DNA of 64,000 nucleotides from positions 248,001 through 312,000 of the forward strand of contig NZ_QQRS01000003.1 in assembly GCF_003428875.1 (NCBI RefSeq). The letters are read 5' to 3'. A model generated the notes under the pieces. The model was not told the DNA's origin. It saw only the letters and a program-made list of their open reading frames with translations, and searched no databases. The position numbers and the translations under genes are program-made. This DNA is from Planomicrobium okeanokoites. Lineage in GTDB: Bacteria > Bacillota > Bacilli > Bacillales_A > Planococcaceae. Positions 49,457 through 59,058 of the stretch are shown here, piece by piece. Position 1 is the first letter of the stretch. Each line of letters opens with the position of its first letter.

Positions 49457-51397
49457 TTAAATTTCTTCTGAGTGTAAATTATCGATTTCAACCGGTTCGA
49501 TTTTGTCGGCCGGTTCGAATCCGAAGATGCGGCTGTAAAAATAGAACTCACCGTCAATGGAGCGTTTGATATTCTCAGCTTTCCGGAAGCCATGCCCTTC
49601 GCCTTCGAATTCCAGATAAGCGACAGGCAGCCCTTTTTTACGAAGAGCTTCGACCATCGGCACAGCCTGATTCGGCGGCACCACTTTATCGTCAAGACCT
49701 TGGAAAAAGATCACGGGACACGATAAACGGTCGGTGAAATGGATCGGCGAACGTTCGTGGAATACATGTTTTTCTTCAGGATAAGGTGCAATGAGCCCGT
49801 GCAGATAGTGCGACTCGAATTTATGGGTTTCCAGTACAAAACTTTCCAGTTCGCTCAAACCGAAATGGCTTGCGCCAGCCCGGTAAATATCGGTAAAGAC
49901 GAGGGAAGCGAGCGTCGTATAACCGCCAGCTGATCCACCGGCGATAGCGACGCGGCCATGGTCCACGTCCCCGCGGTCAATAAGATATTGGACGGCGTTG
50001 GCGCAGTCTTCGACATCGACAATGCCCCATCGGCCTCTCAGGCGTTCCCTGTATTCCCGCCCATAACCGGTTGAACCGCCGTAATTCACATCAACCAGCG
50101 CAAAGCCGCGGCTGGTCCAGTATTGCTTCACCAGATTGAGTGCGGAAGAAGTGGCGCCGACCGGCCCGCCATGTGCATGTACGAGCAATGGCGGCTTCTC
50201 ACCTTTAGGCGCTGTATAGTCGGGATTGCTTGGTGCATAGTAAAGCGCGTGTGCTGTTTTATTGTTGGCTGTAGGGAACTCAATCGCTTCCGGCAGCGAT
50301 AAATAATCCGTGTCAATGAGGAATTCCGATGCGATCTTTATGTCTTCCAGCTTCAATAAATCTGTTTCCATTACCGTGATCCTTGGAAACTCTGTCGGTG
50401 ACGCTGCAATAAAAGCGACTTTATCTCCATTTGACTGAAGAGATGAAAATGACGTGAATCGATTTGTAATGGGATTCAGACGTCCATTCCAGACATCCAC
50501 GCTTGCAAGCTGCCGCATGCCGTGCTGCGAATAAGAAGCGATGATCGTATTTTCATCGATAAAGCAATAATCCGATTTGCCGAGCACTGAACTATGTGAA
50601 CCGAATTCCGCTTTGACCGGACAGACTTCTTCTTTGCGGCTGCCATAACAGCGCATCAGATTCCACCAATTGCTGTGGTCTGACAGGAAATAGAGTGTGC
50701 CACCTGGTGACCACAGCGGTTGGACAATAGATACACCGGAGCCGCCGGTCAATTTTCGGTTATTTGAAAGTGTGCCATCTTCATTAATATCAGCCACCCA
50801 TAATTCAGACTCATCCCACGGCATATGCGGATGACTCCACGTAAGATAAGCCAGGTGCTTGGCATCCGGGCTTACCCGTGGATTCGAGTAGAAATCGTTG
50901 CCCGAAACGGCAATCTTCTGATCGCTTCCATCCGCATTCATCACAACGATGGTTGTTTCGGGAGTAAGTGAAGAATTTGTGTGATCTTCACGAATCCAAT
51001 AAAGGCGTTGATTTAGCCGGTCGATTCCTGCATCTGCATAGCGATGGTTTGAGTCGGATGTAATCTGTTTCGGTTGATTTTCACCTGTTTTCAAATATAA
51101 AAGATTGTCTTCAAAATTGGAGAAATAGAGACGTTCGCCGAAGACTGCGAAAGGGGCGCCGCCGTATTCATGAACCCGTGTCCGGACATTGAAAGGAGCA
51201 GGTGTCTGTTCGGCCGGCGCATTATCCAAAGTCTTTTTCATGACCCGGCTGCGGCCGCCTTCAGAAGGAAGGCGTTCAAGCCAATAAAGATCATTTCCTT
51301 CATAAGCGATGCCTTCAAGGGCTACTGTATCCTTTATTATCAATTCACTGGTAATCGGCGACTTCCAGCTGCCGTAAGGCATTATTTTTCTCTCCAT
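49457..51397 (-). CDS. S9-family prolyl oligopeptidase-like peptidase
   Basis: The 646-residue protein joins an N-terminal beta-propeller (residues about 30-390) to an alpha/beta-hydrolase domain. The latter has HAHGGPVG (oxyanion), VNYGGSTGYGREY, the nucleophile GGSAGGYTT (Ser near 495), Asp in GLDDKVVPP and His in EGEGHGFRK. It resembles acylaminoacyl-type peptidases; cytoplasmic, no signal. ATG 51397 follows AGGAGG; the frame extends to 51547 without support. Confidence 0.9.
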   Translation of the reverse strand: MERKIMPYGSWKSPITSELIIKDTVALEGIAYEGNDLYWLERLPSEGGRSRVMKKTLDNAPAEQTPAPFNVRTRVHEYGGAPFAVFGERLYFSNFEDNLLYLKTGENQPKQITSDSNHRYADAGIDRLNQRLYWIREDHTNSSLTPETTIVVMNADGSDQKIAVSGNDFYSNPRVSPDAKHLAYLTWSHPHMPWDESELWVADINEDGTLSNNRKLTGGSGVSIVQPLWSPGGTLYFLSDHSNWWNLMRCYGSRKEEVCPVKAEFGSHSSVLGKSDYCFIDENTIIASYSQHGMRQLASVDVWNGRLNPITNRFTSFSSLQSNGDKVAFIAASPTEFPRITVMETDLLKLEDIKIASEFLIDTDYLSLPEAIEFPTANNKTAHALYYAPSNPDYTAPKGEKPPLLVHAHGGPVGATSSALNLVKQYWTSRGFALVDVNYGGSTGYGREYRERLRGRWGIVDVEDCANAVQYLIDRGDVDHGRVAIAGGSAGGYTTLASLVFTDIYRAGASHFGLSELESFVLETHKFESHYLHGLIAPYPEEKHVFHERSPIHFTDRLSCPVIFFQGLDDKVVPPNQAVPMVEALRKKGLPVAYLEFEGEGHGFRKAENIKRSIDGEFYFYSRIFGFEPADKIEPVEIDNLHSEEI

Positions 51398-51596
51398 CAG
51401 AAAACGCCTCCTGTTCAACTTAAGTACATTAATTTTAACAGGAGAAGAGTTGGAATTGTTGGATAATTTTAATGGGAGAAACAACAAAATTGCTATATTG
51501 AAATGTTTGTAAAATAACTGGTAAATAATAAGTAATATTACATACAAAATATTTTTTATTTAGTATAATAGATTCATTAACTGTTACGGAGCGTGG

Positions 51597-52250
51597 ATGA
51601 TGTTAAGTAAACGCCAGCGTGAATTCAGGAAAATGATGAAAGAAGTGGAAAAGAGGGAAGTAAACAGGAATGTTTACAGCTATAGAGAAAAACGCTATCC
51701 CAACGAAAAACCAAAGCGTCAAATCAAGAAACCCATTCTGCAAATTGGTGGAGTTTTTGGGCTCATACTTTTAATCTGGAATCTATATGCCCTTTCTACC
51801 TATATCAACACTGATGCCAATACGTTTGGCATCGTTTCAACAAAAACTCTCAAAGTGCATAACTACCTTGAAAAAGGTGGGGAGGCAGAAATTGAAATAA
51901 GCCAAACCGTCAATTCGCTTATTGACCAGTACAATGACAATTCATTGACGATACTTCATATTGAAGAAGCTCAGCGAACTCTTTTTGAACTTCAGAAATC
52001 GATTTCCCTGGACAATGACCGCTTTGCAGTAATGAATCGTTATTTTGAAGAACAGTTCAACTTGGCATATCAGCTGACGAGTATCCTTCAGCTGCAAAAT
52101 GCACCTACTGTCAATCAAGAATTACTATACATAATAGATAAGCAGAAAGAATTATCAACTTCCAGAACATCCATCCTCATTCATCTGCTGGAAAGCGAAA
52201 AAATGAAGTATCAAATTTTAGACGACGGTACCATAAGTTATGAATACTAG
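51597..52250 (+). CDS. single-pass membrane protein of unknown function
   Basis: The 217-residue protein has a very basic N-terminal part (residues 1-45), one transmembrane helix (about 49-68), and an extracellular helical domain, probably coiled (DQYNDNSLTILHIEEAQRTL). No family is recognised. Start ATG 51597 or 51600 after GGAGCG. The small 52292 gene follows 41 nt downstream with its own ribosome site. Confidence 0.7.
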   Translation: MMLSKRQREFRKMMKEVEKREVNRNVYSYREKRYPNEKPKRQIKKPILQIGGVFGLILLIWNLYALSTYINTDANTFGIVSTKTLKVHNYLEKGGEAEIEISQTVNSLIDQYNDNSLTILHIEEAQRTLFELQKSISLDNDRFAVMNRYFEEQFNLAYQLTSILQLQNAPTVNQELLYIIDKQKELSTSRTSILIHLLESEKMKYQILDDGTISYEY

Positions 52251-52291
52251 TAAAACTCTTATCAATAAAGAAATTATAAGGAGTTGAAAAA

Positions 52292-52492
52292 ATGGTTTTT
52301 TCCTCTGTTTTGTTTGAAAGTATGCTGGATGGCTTCTGGCCGATTTTAACTGCGTACATTTTGCCGATCGGGCTCTGGATGCTCGTTCCGGCAGTGATAC
52401 TTCGGCTGATTTTCAAAAGCAAATTATCTTTCCAGGTTGGAGCCTTGATCGGCTTGGCTCTCTGTTTTTTCATCGGCCCTTTTTCTACATGA
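52292..52492 (+). CDS. small two-helix membrane protein
   Basis: The 66-residue protein has two hydrophobic helices (about 15-40 and 46-64) with a basic FKSK loop between. AAGGAG lies 9 nt before ATG 52292. It is followed by a strong terminator. No family is recognised. Confidence 0.68.
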   Translation: MVFSSVLFESMLDGFWPILTAYILPIGLWMLVPAVILRLIFKSKLSFQVGALIGLALCFFIGPFST

Positions 52493-52500
52493 AAACAAAA

Positions 52501-52535
52501 AAGCATGCTTCCCGGTGATTACCGGAAGCATGCTT
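52501..52535. terminator. bidirectional terminator
   Basis: AAGCATGCTTCC and GGAAGCATGCTT arms pair, with further CGG/CCG, between converging genes. Confidence 0.88.
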
Positions 52536-52547
52536 GAAATTTTACTG

Positions 52548-52757
52548 TTAATATCTCTTGCTGTATTTTCTCTGAAAGTCTTCCTCAGAAGATAAGAGGT
52601 AAATAATACCTTCGATTACACCAATCACCGCAGGTATACCTGTCCAGAAGAACAGGAGATAGATTAGGCCTGTGCCTGGTTTGCCCAGGTAAAATTTATG
52701 GGCGCCGAAGTCTCCGAGAAATATCGCGAGCAAAGCGGCCGCTAATTTGTTTTTCAT
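52548..52757 (-). CDS. TM2-domain membrane protein
   Basis: The 69-residue protein has two transmembrane helices and the TM2 signature LGDFGAHKFYLGKPGTGLIYLL. ATG 52757 follows AAAGGATG. The role in bacteria is unknown. Confidence 0.88.
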   Translation of the reverse strand: MKNKLAAALLAIFLGDFGAHKFYLGKPGTGLIYLLFFWTGIPAVIGVIEGIIYLLSSEEDFQRKYSKRY

Positions 52758-52867
52758 TCCGATCATCCTTTCTGCTTATAAGATTCTTTTCCCGATTTGA
52801 TGATAATTAATCTGGGCAAACATAGAAAAATATATTTCACCCCAATCCGTACACTGAGGAGAAGACG

Positions 52868-53377
52868 ATGCAATTTAACAAAACTATCAGTTCCATTACC
52901 GGAGATATTAAATCCGATAACATTATCCATCGAACAGCAGTCCGCGCTATCATAATCGAAAATGAAAAAATTTTGATGGTCCGTTCTGATCTTGGCTATT
53001 GCAAATTTCCGGGAGGCGGGGTCGAAAAAGGCGAGGGTCTCACAGAAGCGTTAATAAGAGAAGTAGCGGAAGAGACGGGATACATCAATTGCATCATAAA
53101 AGAAGAATTTGGAATCGTTGCGGAGCAGCGGCCGGATCATTCATCCCGCGAATTCCATTTCCATATGGATTCGCATTATTTTATTTGTGAGCTGGACAAT
53201 GAAGAGACGATTGACCAGTCGCTTTTTGGTTATGAACTGGAAGAAGAATACAAGCCTGTCTGGCTGCCGGTTCAGGAAGCGATCGATTCAAATAGATTGT
53301 TTTACAGTAAGGATCCGTCCCAGCATTTTATTATGCGGGAGAATTTTGTGCTGGAATGGCTGAGAGATAATTTATAG
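52868..53377 (+). CDS. NUDIX hydrolase
   Basis: The 169-residue protein has the Nudix box GGVEKGEGLTEALIREVAEETGY (about residues 47-69 by parts: GGG..., REVAEETG), with the metal-binding REVAEE. The N-terminal VRAIIIENEKILMVRS is typical. It hydrolyses nucleoside diphosphate-linked substrates; the exact one is unknown. The ribosome site is GAGGAGA. Confidence 0.9.
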   Translation: MQFNKTISSITGDIKSDNIIHRTAVRAIIIENEKILMVRSDLGYCKFPGGGVEKGEGLTEALIREVAEETGYINCIIKEEFGIVAEQRPDHSSREFHFHMDSHYFICELDNEETIDQSLFGYELEEEYKPVWLPVQEAIDSNRLFYSKDPSQHFIMRENFVLEWLRDNL

Positions 53378-53380
53378 TTG

Positions 53381-53413
53381 AAAAGCGCTGGCCTTAACAG
53401 GCAGCGCTTTTTT
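53381..53413 (+). terminator. terminator of the NUDIX gene
   Basis: AAAAGCGCTG and CAGCGCTTTT with inner pairs, followed by T run. Confidence 0.9.
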
Positions 53414-53532
53414 ATTTATACCTGTAGTGCATGCTGTAGAAGAATCGCGCTGGTTTGAATTGGGAATTTCCGCTAAACTGGAGCATAAGAGATTGATGCT
53501 GATGGAAAGTTATACGGAAACGGGGTATACCG

Positions 53533-54222
53533 ATGGTCAAGGTTTTGATAGTGGAAGACGATTTGACGATAGCAGGAGTGCTGCAAAAAGAATTGTTGAA
53601 ATGGAATTTGGAAGCGGCTGTCGTGGAAGACTTCAATCACGTTATGGAGGTTTTCGCATCAGAAGAACCGCAGCTGGTGCTGCTGGATATTTCACTGCCG
53701 GCTTTCAACGGCTATTATTGGTGCCAGGAAATCCGCAGGATCTCCCAGGTGCCGATCATTTTCATCTCGTCACGCAGCGAAAATATGGATATTGTCATGG
53801 GCATCCAGATGGGGGCGGATGATTTTATCCCCAAGCCTTTCGATCTGACAGTTGCTGTGGCGAAAATTCAGGCGCTGCTCAGAAGGACTTATGATTTCAA
53901 TGAATCGGATAACTACCAGAATTTCAATCGGACTGTGCTGAAACCAGGCGAATCCAAGCTTTATTATGCGGAGCAGGAAGTTGATTTGACGCGGACAGAG
54001 CTGAAGATCCTGGAGCAGTTATTCATGCGGAAAGGCGAATACGTCATGAGGGAAGATATGATGGTCAAGTTGTGGGAAGACGAATCGTTCATCGATGACA
54101 ATACACTGGCGGTCAATATGGCAAGGCTGCGGAAAAAACTGTCGGGCGTCGGATTGCCTGATTTCATCCTGACGAAAAAAGGGATCGGCTACGCCTTGAA
54201 CAAGGATTCTGCAAATGGCTGA
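53533..54222 (+). CDS. BceR-like OmpR-family response regulator
   Basis: The 229-residue regulator has EDD near residues 8-10, phosphorylated Asp in LVLLDISLPAFNGYYWCQ (about 52), and IPKPFD; its winged helix ends ILTKKGIGYALN. The FNGYYWCQEIR stretch is typical of BceR. It overlaps the kinase gene by 8 bp and controls the ABC transporter downstream, by family precedent. The start context is weak (GGGG). Confidence 0.92.
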   Translation: MVKVLIVEDDLTIAGVLQKELLKWNLEAAVVEDFNHVMEVFASEEPQLVLLDISLPAFNGYYWCQEIRRISQVPIIFISSRSENMDIVMGIQMGADDFIPKPFDLTVAVAKIQALLRRTYDFNESDNYQNFNRTVLKPGESKLYYAEQEVDLTRTELKILEQLFMRKGEYVMREDMMVKLWEDESFIDDNTLAVNMARLRKKLSGVGLPDFILTKKGIGYALNKDSANG

Positions 54223-55231
54223 CAAAAAGAAAGCCGGTCAATTCAAATTGTTTCTTTTTGCAGTCAGGCAGCAGATTTTCATCTTCATCGTCATGGCTTT
54301 GGTATTTGCGAGCATTTTCATACTAAACAGCCTTCCGTTTACACTCTATCTCTATAGTATGGAACTGGGGTTGTTCTTTTTCCTCATATATCTGGTTATC
54401 CAATATTTCAGGTACAAGAAAAGATATGAAGCAATCGTTCTGGCAGGGGAAGCCCATTCGGTTAATATTGACGATATTGCTTCCGCGACAGATCCGGCTG
54501 ACCAGCTGTATCTGGAAAAGATAAGCGAGCTGCAGCAGACTATACGGGACATGAGCAATCAGCATGCGGAGCGGCAGGCGGATCAGCTGGATTATTTCAC
54601 CTTATGGCTGCACCAGATCAAAACACCGCTTTCTGCCATCAGTTTACTGAATCAGAGCGATACGAGAAGTGAGTCCAAAAAGATAGCACAAGAAATTTTG
54701 CGACTGGAAGATTATACTCACATGGCGTTGAACTATGTGAAACTTGAAGAGACAGGTTCGGAAATGGATTTATCCGAAGTGGATCTGGATTCGGTTATAA
54801 AAAGGGCTGTGAAGAAATACTCGATATTATTCATCCATAAAAGCATTAAACTCAATTACCAGCCACTTGATACAAAGATTTTATCAGATGGGCAATGGCT
54901 CCAGACCTTAATTGAGCAAATATTGTCAAACAGCCTGAAATATACAGCGAGCGGTTCAATCTCCATTTACCTGGACCATGAGAAAGAACAGACGCTTATC
55001 ATTGAAGACACGGGCGTCGGCATCCGAAAAGAAGACTTGCCTAAGATTTTCAATAAGGGTTATTCCGGTCTGAATGGACGCCTGCATGAAAAATCCACAG
55101 GACTCGGATTGTTTCTCAGCAGGAAAATCTGCAAGCGCATCGGCCATGAACTCACGATAGAATCTGAGTTGGGCAAAGGAACACGAGCAGCAGTATACCT
55201 GGGCCGTGAGGAAATGACTGTTTTTGATTAA
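54215..55231 (+). CDS. BceS-like intramembrane-sensing histidine kinase
   Basis: The 338-residue kinase has two transmembrane helices (about 21-41 and 45-65) with only a few residues between, so no extracellular sensor, as in BceS. HisKA is DYFTLWLHQIKTPLSA (His near 131), and HATPase has QILSNSLKYT and STGLGLFLSR. Such kinases sense through their partner ABC permease. Overlaps the regulator gene. Confidence 0.92.
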   Translation: MADKKKAGQFKLFLFAVRQQIFIFIVMALVFASIFILNSLPFTLYLYSMELGLFFFLIYLVIQYFRYKKRYEAIVLAGEAHSVNIDDIASATDPADQLYLEKISELQQTIRDMSNQHAERQADQLDYFTLWLHQIKTPLSAISLLNQSDTRSESKKIAQEILRLEDYTHMALNYVKLEETGSEMDLSEVDLDSVIKRAVKKYSILFIHKSIKLNYQPLDTKILSDGQWLQTLIEQILSNSLKYTASGSISIYLDHEKEQTLIIEDTGVGIRKEDLPKIFNKGYSGLNGRLHEKSTGLGLFLSRKICKRIGHELTIESELGKGTRAAVYLGREEMTVFD

Positions 55232-55265
55232 TATGAAACTTTTAAGAATAACTGACCCCAACTGT

Positions 55266-55291
55266 GCAATCTTACGAAACCGTAAGATTGC
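55266..55291 (+). promoter_or_regulatory. inverted repeat before the BceAB genes: BceR-type site or terminator
   Basis: GCAATCTTACG and CGTAAGATTGC form an 11-bp perfect inverted repeat with an AAAC centre. TTACG-N4-CGTAA resembles the 7-4-7 BceR-type binding pattern. A GTTTCTGTTT tract follows, so RNA from the regulator genes could also fold into a weak terminator here. Both uses are possible. Confidence 0.7.
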
Positions 55292-55366
55292 GTTTCTGTT
55301 TGTAAGGATAGGTACAGGCAGGCGCACTTGAATCCACGTATCATGAAAAGCAAGGAGGGGTTAGCA

Positions 55367-56134
55367 ATGACCTTATTGGAAATAAAAAATTTGAAGAAGA
55401 TATATACAGCCCGCTTTTCGAACCAGCAGACCGAAGCGCTCGCCGCGGTGAACTTTTCGGTTGAAGAAGGGGAATTCGTCTCCATCATGGGAGAATCCGG
55501 TTCCGGAAAAACCACACTGCTGAACATCATATCGACACTCGACGACGCCAGTTCAGGGGAAGTCTATCTGGATGGCAACCCGTTATCAAAAATCAAAGAC
55601 AAGGAAATCTCAGCGTTCCGGCGCAATACATTGGGCTTTGTCTTCCAGGATTTCAACTTGCTGGACAATTTCACCATCAAAGATAATATCCTGCTGCCGC
55701 TTGTCTTGTCGAAAACACCTATTGAAGAAATGGAAAGCCGCTTGCCGCCGATTGTCCGCAATCTTGGCATTGAAGCGCATATCAACAAATTCCCATATGA
55801 AGTATCAGGCGGACAGAAACAGCGAGTAGCCGTGGCACGGGCATTGATCACGAAACCGAAAATCATTTTGGCGGATGAGCCAACGGGCGCACTGGATTCA
55901 AAGGCTTCGCAGAACCTGATGGAAATTCTGAAAGGCATCAACGAAACCGGCCAAACGATTTTGATGGTGACCCACAGCATAAGAGCGGCCAGCTTTTCAA
56001 AACGTGTCCTGTTTATCCGGGACGGCGCGGTCTACCATGAAATCTACCGCGGCGAACAGCCGGCTGATGAATTCATGGACCGCATTTCCGATTCACTGAA
56101 AGTGCTGTCTACCCGGGGTGAGCAGGATGAATAA
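55367..56134 (+). CDS. BceA-like ABC transporter ATPase
   Basis: The 255-residue ATPase has Walker A GESGSGKTTLLN (about residues 41-52), GFVFQDFNLLDNF, signature VSGGQKQR and Walker B ILADEPTGALDS. It pairs with the BceB-like permease, whose start it overlaps (ATGAATAA). ATG 55367 has AAGGAGGGG upstream. Antimicrobial-peptide resistance is expected by family and context. Confidence 0.93.
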   Translation: MTLLEIKNLKKIYTARFSNQQTEALAAVNFSVEEGEFVSIMGESGSGKTTLLNIISTLDDASSGEVYLDGNPLSKIKDKEISAFRRNTLGFVFQDFNLLDNFTIKDNILLPLVLSKTPIEEMESRLPPIVRNLGIEAHINKFPYEVSGGQKQRVAVARALITKPKIILADEPTGALDSKASQNLMEILKGINETGQTILMVTHSIRAASFSKRVLFIRDGAVYHEIYRGEQPADEFMDRISDSLKVLSTRGEQDE

Positions 56135-58109
56135 CCGTTTTTTCTCATCTCTGGCATTGCGCAATATCAAGTCGAATAAACAATTGTATATCCCGTTTCT
56201 TTTATCATCAACCGCGATCATCGCCATGTTTTTCCTGATGGTTTCGCTGATGACCAACAAGTTTGTACAGGAGCGGTCGAGCTCGCTTCCGACTCTTTTC
56301 ATGATCGGCGTAGTCGTGATCGGAATATTCTCGGTGATTTTTATTCTCTACACAAACAGCTTTTTGATCAAGCGGCGTAAAAAGGAAATCGGGCTGTATG
56401 GAATTCTGGGACTCGAAAAAAAGCATGTCGCGAAAATCCTGTTTTTCGAATCTCTTTTTTCAAGTCTGTTGAGTATAGCTGCCGGCCTGCTTGCAGGATT
56501 GCTTTTTGGCCGTCTTGTGTTCATGCTGTTGAATTTCATGTTGCGGATGCCGAATGACATTGCTTATACGACATCTTTGTTGAGTGTTGGCGCAACTGTT
56601 GCTCTATTCGTCTTGATCTTCGGAATAACACTCCTATACAACATCAGCCAGTTCACATTCGCTAATCCGATCAAATTGCTGAAAGGCAAACAGGAAGGGG
56701 AAAAAGAGCCGAAGGGTTCGCTGATCCTGTTTATTCTGTCGCTGATCTTTTTGGGGTGGGGATACGCCATATCCATCACGATTCCGGATCCGCTTGCTGC
56801 CATTGAAAAATTCTTCCTGGCGGTTCTGCTGGTGATTATCGGGACATACCTATTGTTTATTTCAGGTTCGATCTTTATCTTGAAAGCGTTGAAAAATAAT
56901 AAGCGCATCTATTACCGTTCCGGCGCCTTCATTTCCATTTCTGGCATGCTGTACAGGATGAAACAGAACGCCGTCGGTCTGGCAAATATCTGTATTTTGG
57001 CTTCAATGGTCATCATTGCTGTGTCTACGACCATCACGATTTATCTCGGTTCAGAGGAAACATTGGAAAACCGTTTTCCTTATGAGCATAATTTAAAATT
57101 ATTCGGAGATATGGATTATGTTGCGGAAATGAATAACAGATTCTTTGAGCTGCAGGATGAAGTTATTGAGCTGACGGAGGAGAACGGACTGGAAGTCGCG
57201 GAAATGGAAAGTTACCGCTATGAAAGTTTTTTCGGTAATCTTGAAGACGGCAGCTTTGTCTTTGAACAAAGCTCTGTAGATGGCGATTTGCCCGTTTTGA
57301 TGATGGTCATCCCGCTACAGGATTTTAATGGCATGACGGGAGAAAACTATTCATTGGCAGACGACGAAGCCTTGTTTTACCATTCGACAAAAACCTATCT
57401 GAAAGAAGATCTTTCCATCGGAAATAAAACCTACAGTCTGACAGAAATCGAAAACGAGTTCAGCGCAGACATGGCATTGACCGAATCGATTGCGTTAGTG
57501 GTGCCGGATGAAGCACACCTGCTAGACCTCCGTGAAGACTATATGGGACAATTTCCTGAATCGACCCATATTACGGTCGACGCAGAAATCGGCTGGAATA
57601 CGGAAGGTACTGAAGCAGCAGAAAAAGCTCTCGCTGAACAATTGGAAAGCGAGTACAACGGCGTTTCAGGAAGTTTCAGCCGTTACGAATCCCGGGATTC
57701 CCAGCGTGAAGAATGGTACAGCATAAACGGTGGATTCCTATTCCTGGGCGTTTTCCTCGGCTTACTGTTCACTCTGGGTACGTTGCTGATCACTTACTTC
57801 AAGCAGATTTCCGAAGGCTTTGATGACAGAGGGAAATTCCAGATCATGCAAAAAGTCGGTCTTGATGAAAACATGATCAAGGATTCGACGAAATCACAGA
57901 TTATCTGGATGTTCATCCTGCCGATTGTCATTGCCACCATCCACGTCAGTTTCGCTTACCCGATTGTCCGCAAATTGCTGCTGATTTTCGGTGTCACCAA
58001 TGACATGACCTGGCTGATGACTTTCATCGCGGTGGTCATCGCCTTTGCAGGGATTTACTGGATGATTTACCGAGTTACATCGAAAGTCTATTACAGTATT
58101 GTGAAATAA
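56127..58109 (+). CDS. BceB-like ABC transporter permease
   Basis: The 660-residue permease has ten hydrophobic helices and a large extracellular domain (about 315-520) between helices 7 and 8, the mark of BceB. It would both sense peptide antibiotics, passing the signal to the kinase, and remove them from their lipid target. ATG 56127 follows GGGGTG; GTG 56118 is an alternative. A strong terminator follows. Confidence 0.92.
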   Translation: MNNRFFSSLALRNIKSNKQLYIPFLLSSTAIIAMFFLMVSLMTNKFVQERSSSLPTLFMIGVVVIGIFSVIFILYTNSFLIKRRKKEIGLYGILGLEKKHVAKILFFESLFSSLLSIAAGLLAGLLFGRLVFMLLNFMLRMPNDIAYTTSLLSVGATVALFVLIFGITLLYNISQFTFANPIKLLKGKQEGEKEPKGSLILFILSLIFLGWGYAISITIPDPLAAIEKFFLAVLLVIIGTYLLFISGSIFILKALKNNKRIYYRSGAFISISGMLYRMKQNAVGLANICILASMVIIAVSTTITIYLGSEETLENRFPYEHNLKLFGDMDYVAEMNNRFFELQDEVIELTEENGLEVAEMESYRYESFFGNLEDGSFVFEQSSVDGDLPVLMMVIPLQDFNGMTGENYSLADDEALFYHSTKTYLKEDLSIGNKTYSLTEIENEFSADMALTESIALVVPDEAHLLDLREDYMGQFPESTHITVDAEIGWNTEGTEAAEKALAEQLESEYNGVSGSFSRYESRDSQREEWYSINGGFLFLGVFLGLLFTLGTLLITYFKQISEGFDDRGKFQIMQKVGLDENMIKDSTKSQIIWMFILPIVIATIHVSFAYPIVRKLLLIFGVTNDMTWLMTFIAVVIAFAGIYWMIYRVTSKVYYSIVK

Positions 58110-58111
58110 TG

Positions 58112-58155
58112 AGAACCACCCATTGAAAGCTTTTTTCAATGGGTGGTTTCTTTTG
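58112..58155 (+). terminator. terminator of the BceRS-AB module
   Basis: AGAACCACCCATTGAA pairs with TTCAATGGGTGGTT, followed by TTTCTTTTG. Confidence 0.9.
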
Positions 58156-58264
58156 ATTGGACAGATCTTCTCAATGCCGCGGCAGTTCCGGGAACTTCCT
58201 GTTGAAAACAACGTATAACAGTAGAGAATATATAGAAAATTTTTTGGAATAAAGGAGAGATGAC

Positions 58265-58942
58265 ATGGAGCACAATTGGGAAACGGTGGTTAATGATCTT
58301 GCGCAAATTAAAGTCACAGCAAGTTTTGACAATGAACCTGTCCTGATCGAAGGCGCAGCGAAAGGGTTTCGATGTGTAGGCGTCGGGACGGACGCAGCGG
58401 TATTTCAATCTCTGGCTGTTCCGGAATATGCGTACAAAGTTTATGCTGAAGGGAAACTGGATAAGCTTGAAGCGGAAGCGGAAGTTTATGCACGTATCGG
58501 TTCGTCTGCCTATTTTTCCTATTGTTATGGAGCATACGACCGTCTGCTCGTTTTGAAATATGAGGAAGGCCCCACTTTGTTTGATTGCCTGCTGCAAGGA
58601 ATTCATATACCGGAACAGGTGATCCAGGATGTCGAGGATGCGAGGGAATATATCCGGCAAATCGGCTTGAATCCGCGTGACATCCATTTGAAGAATATAT
58701 TACTGCAAAATGGGCGGGCAAAATTGATCGATGTCTCCGAGTATATCAAACCAGGAAATGATTTCCGTTGGGAGCATCTTAAAAAGACCTATGAAGAATA
58801 CTATCCGATCATCAAAGGAACACCTATGCCTTTCTGGCTGCTCGAAACAATCCGCAAATGGTACCATCATTGGAACCGTTATTCATCTACATTCGATGGA
58901 TTCATGCGCATCGTATCCGAACAATTAAATTACAGGAAATAA
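58265..58942 (+). CDS. YrzF-like Ser/Thr protein kinase
   Basis: The 225-residue minimal kinase has a glycine-rich start GVGTDAAVF (about residues 39-47), ATP-binding Lys in YAYKVYAE (about 58), catalytic loop PRDIHLKNILL (Asp near 140) and a DFG-like IDVSEY. It resembles B. subtilis YrzF. Targets are unknown. The ribosome site is AAAGGAGA. Confidence 0.88.
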   Translation: MEHNWETVVNDLAQIKVTASFDNEPVLIEGAAKGFRCVGVGTDAAVFQSLAVPEYAYKVYAEGKLDKLEAEAEVYARIGSSAYFSYCYGAYDRLLVLKYEEGPTLFDCLLQGIHIPEQVIQDVEDAREYIRQIGLNPRDIHLKNILLQNGRAKLIDVSEYIKPGNDFRWEHLKKTYEEYYPIIKGTPMPFWLLETIRKWYHHWNRYSSTFDGFMRIVSEQLNYRK

Positions 58943-59058
58943 AGGAAATGCGCCTTACTGCTATAATCAGAGTAAGGATTGAAGAATTGCTCCAGCACTG
59001 AAATTTGCAGGAAAGCGACTGGGATAAAGCGAATACAGACAGGAGAGGACGTGTCCCG

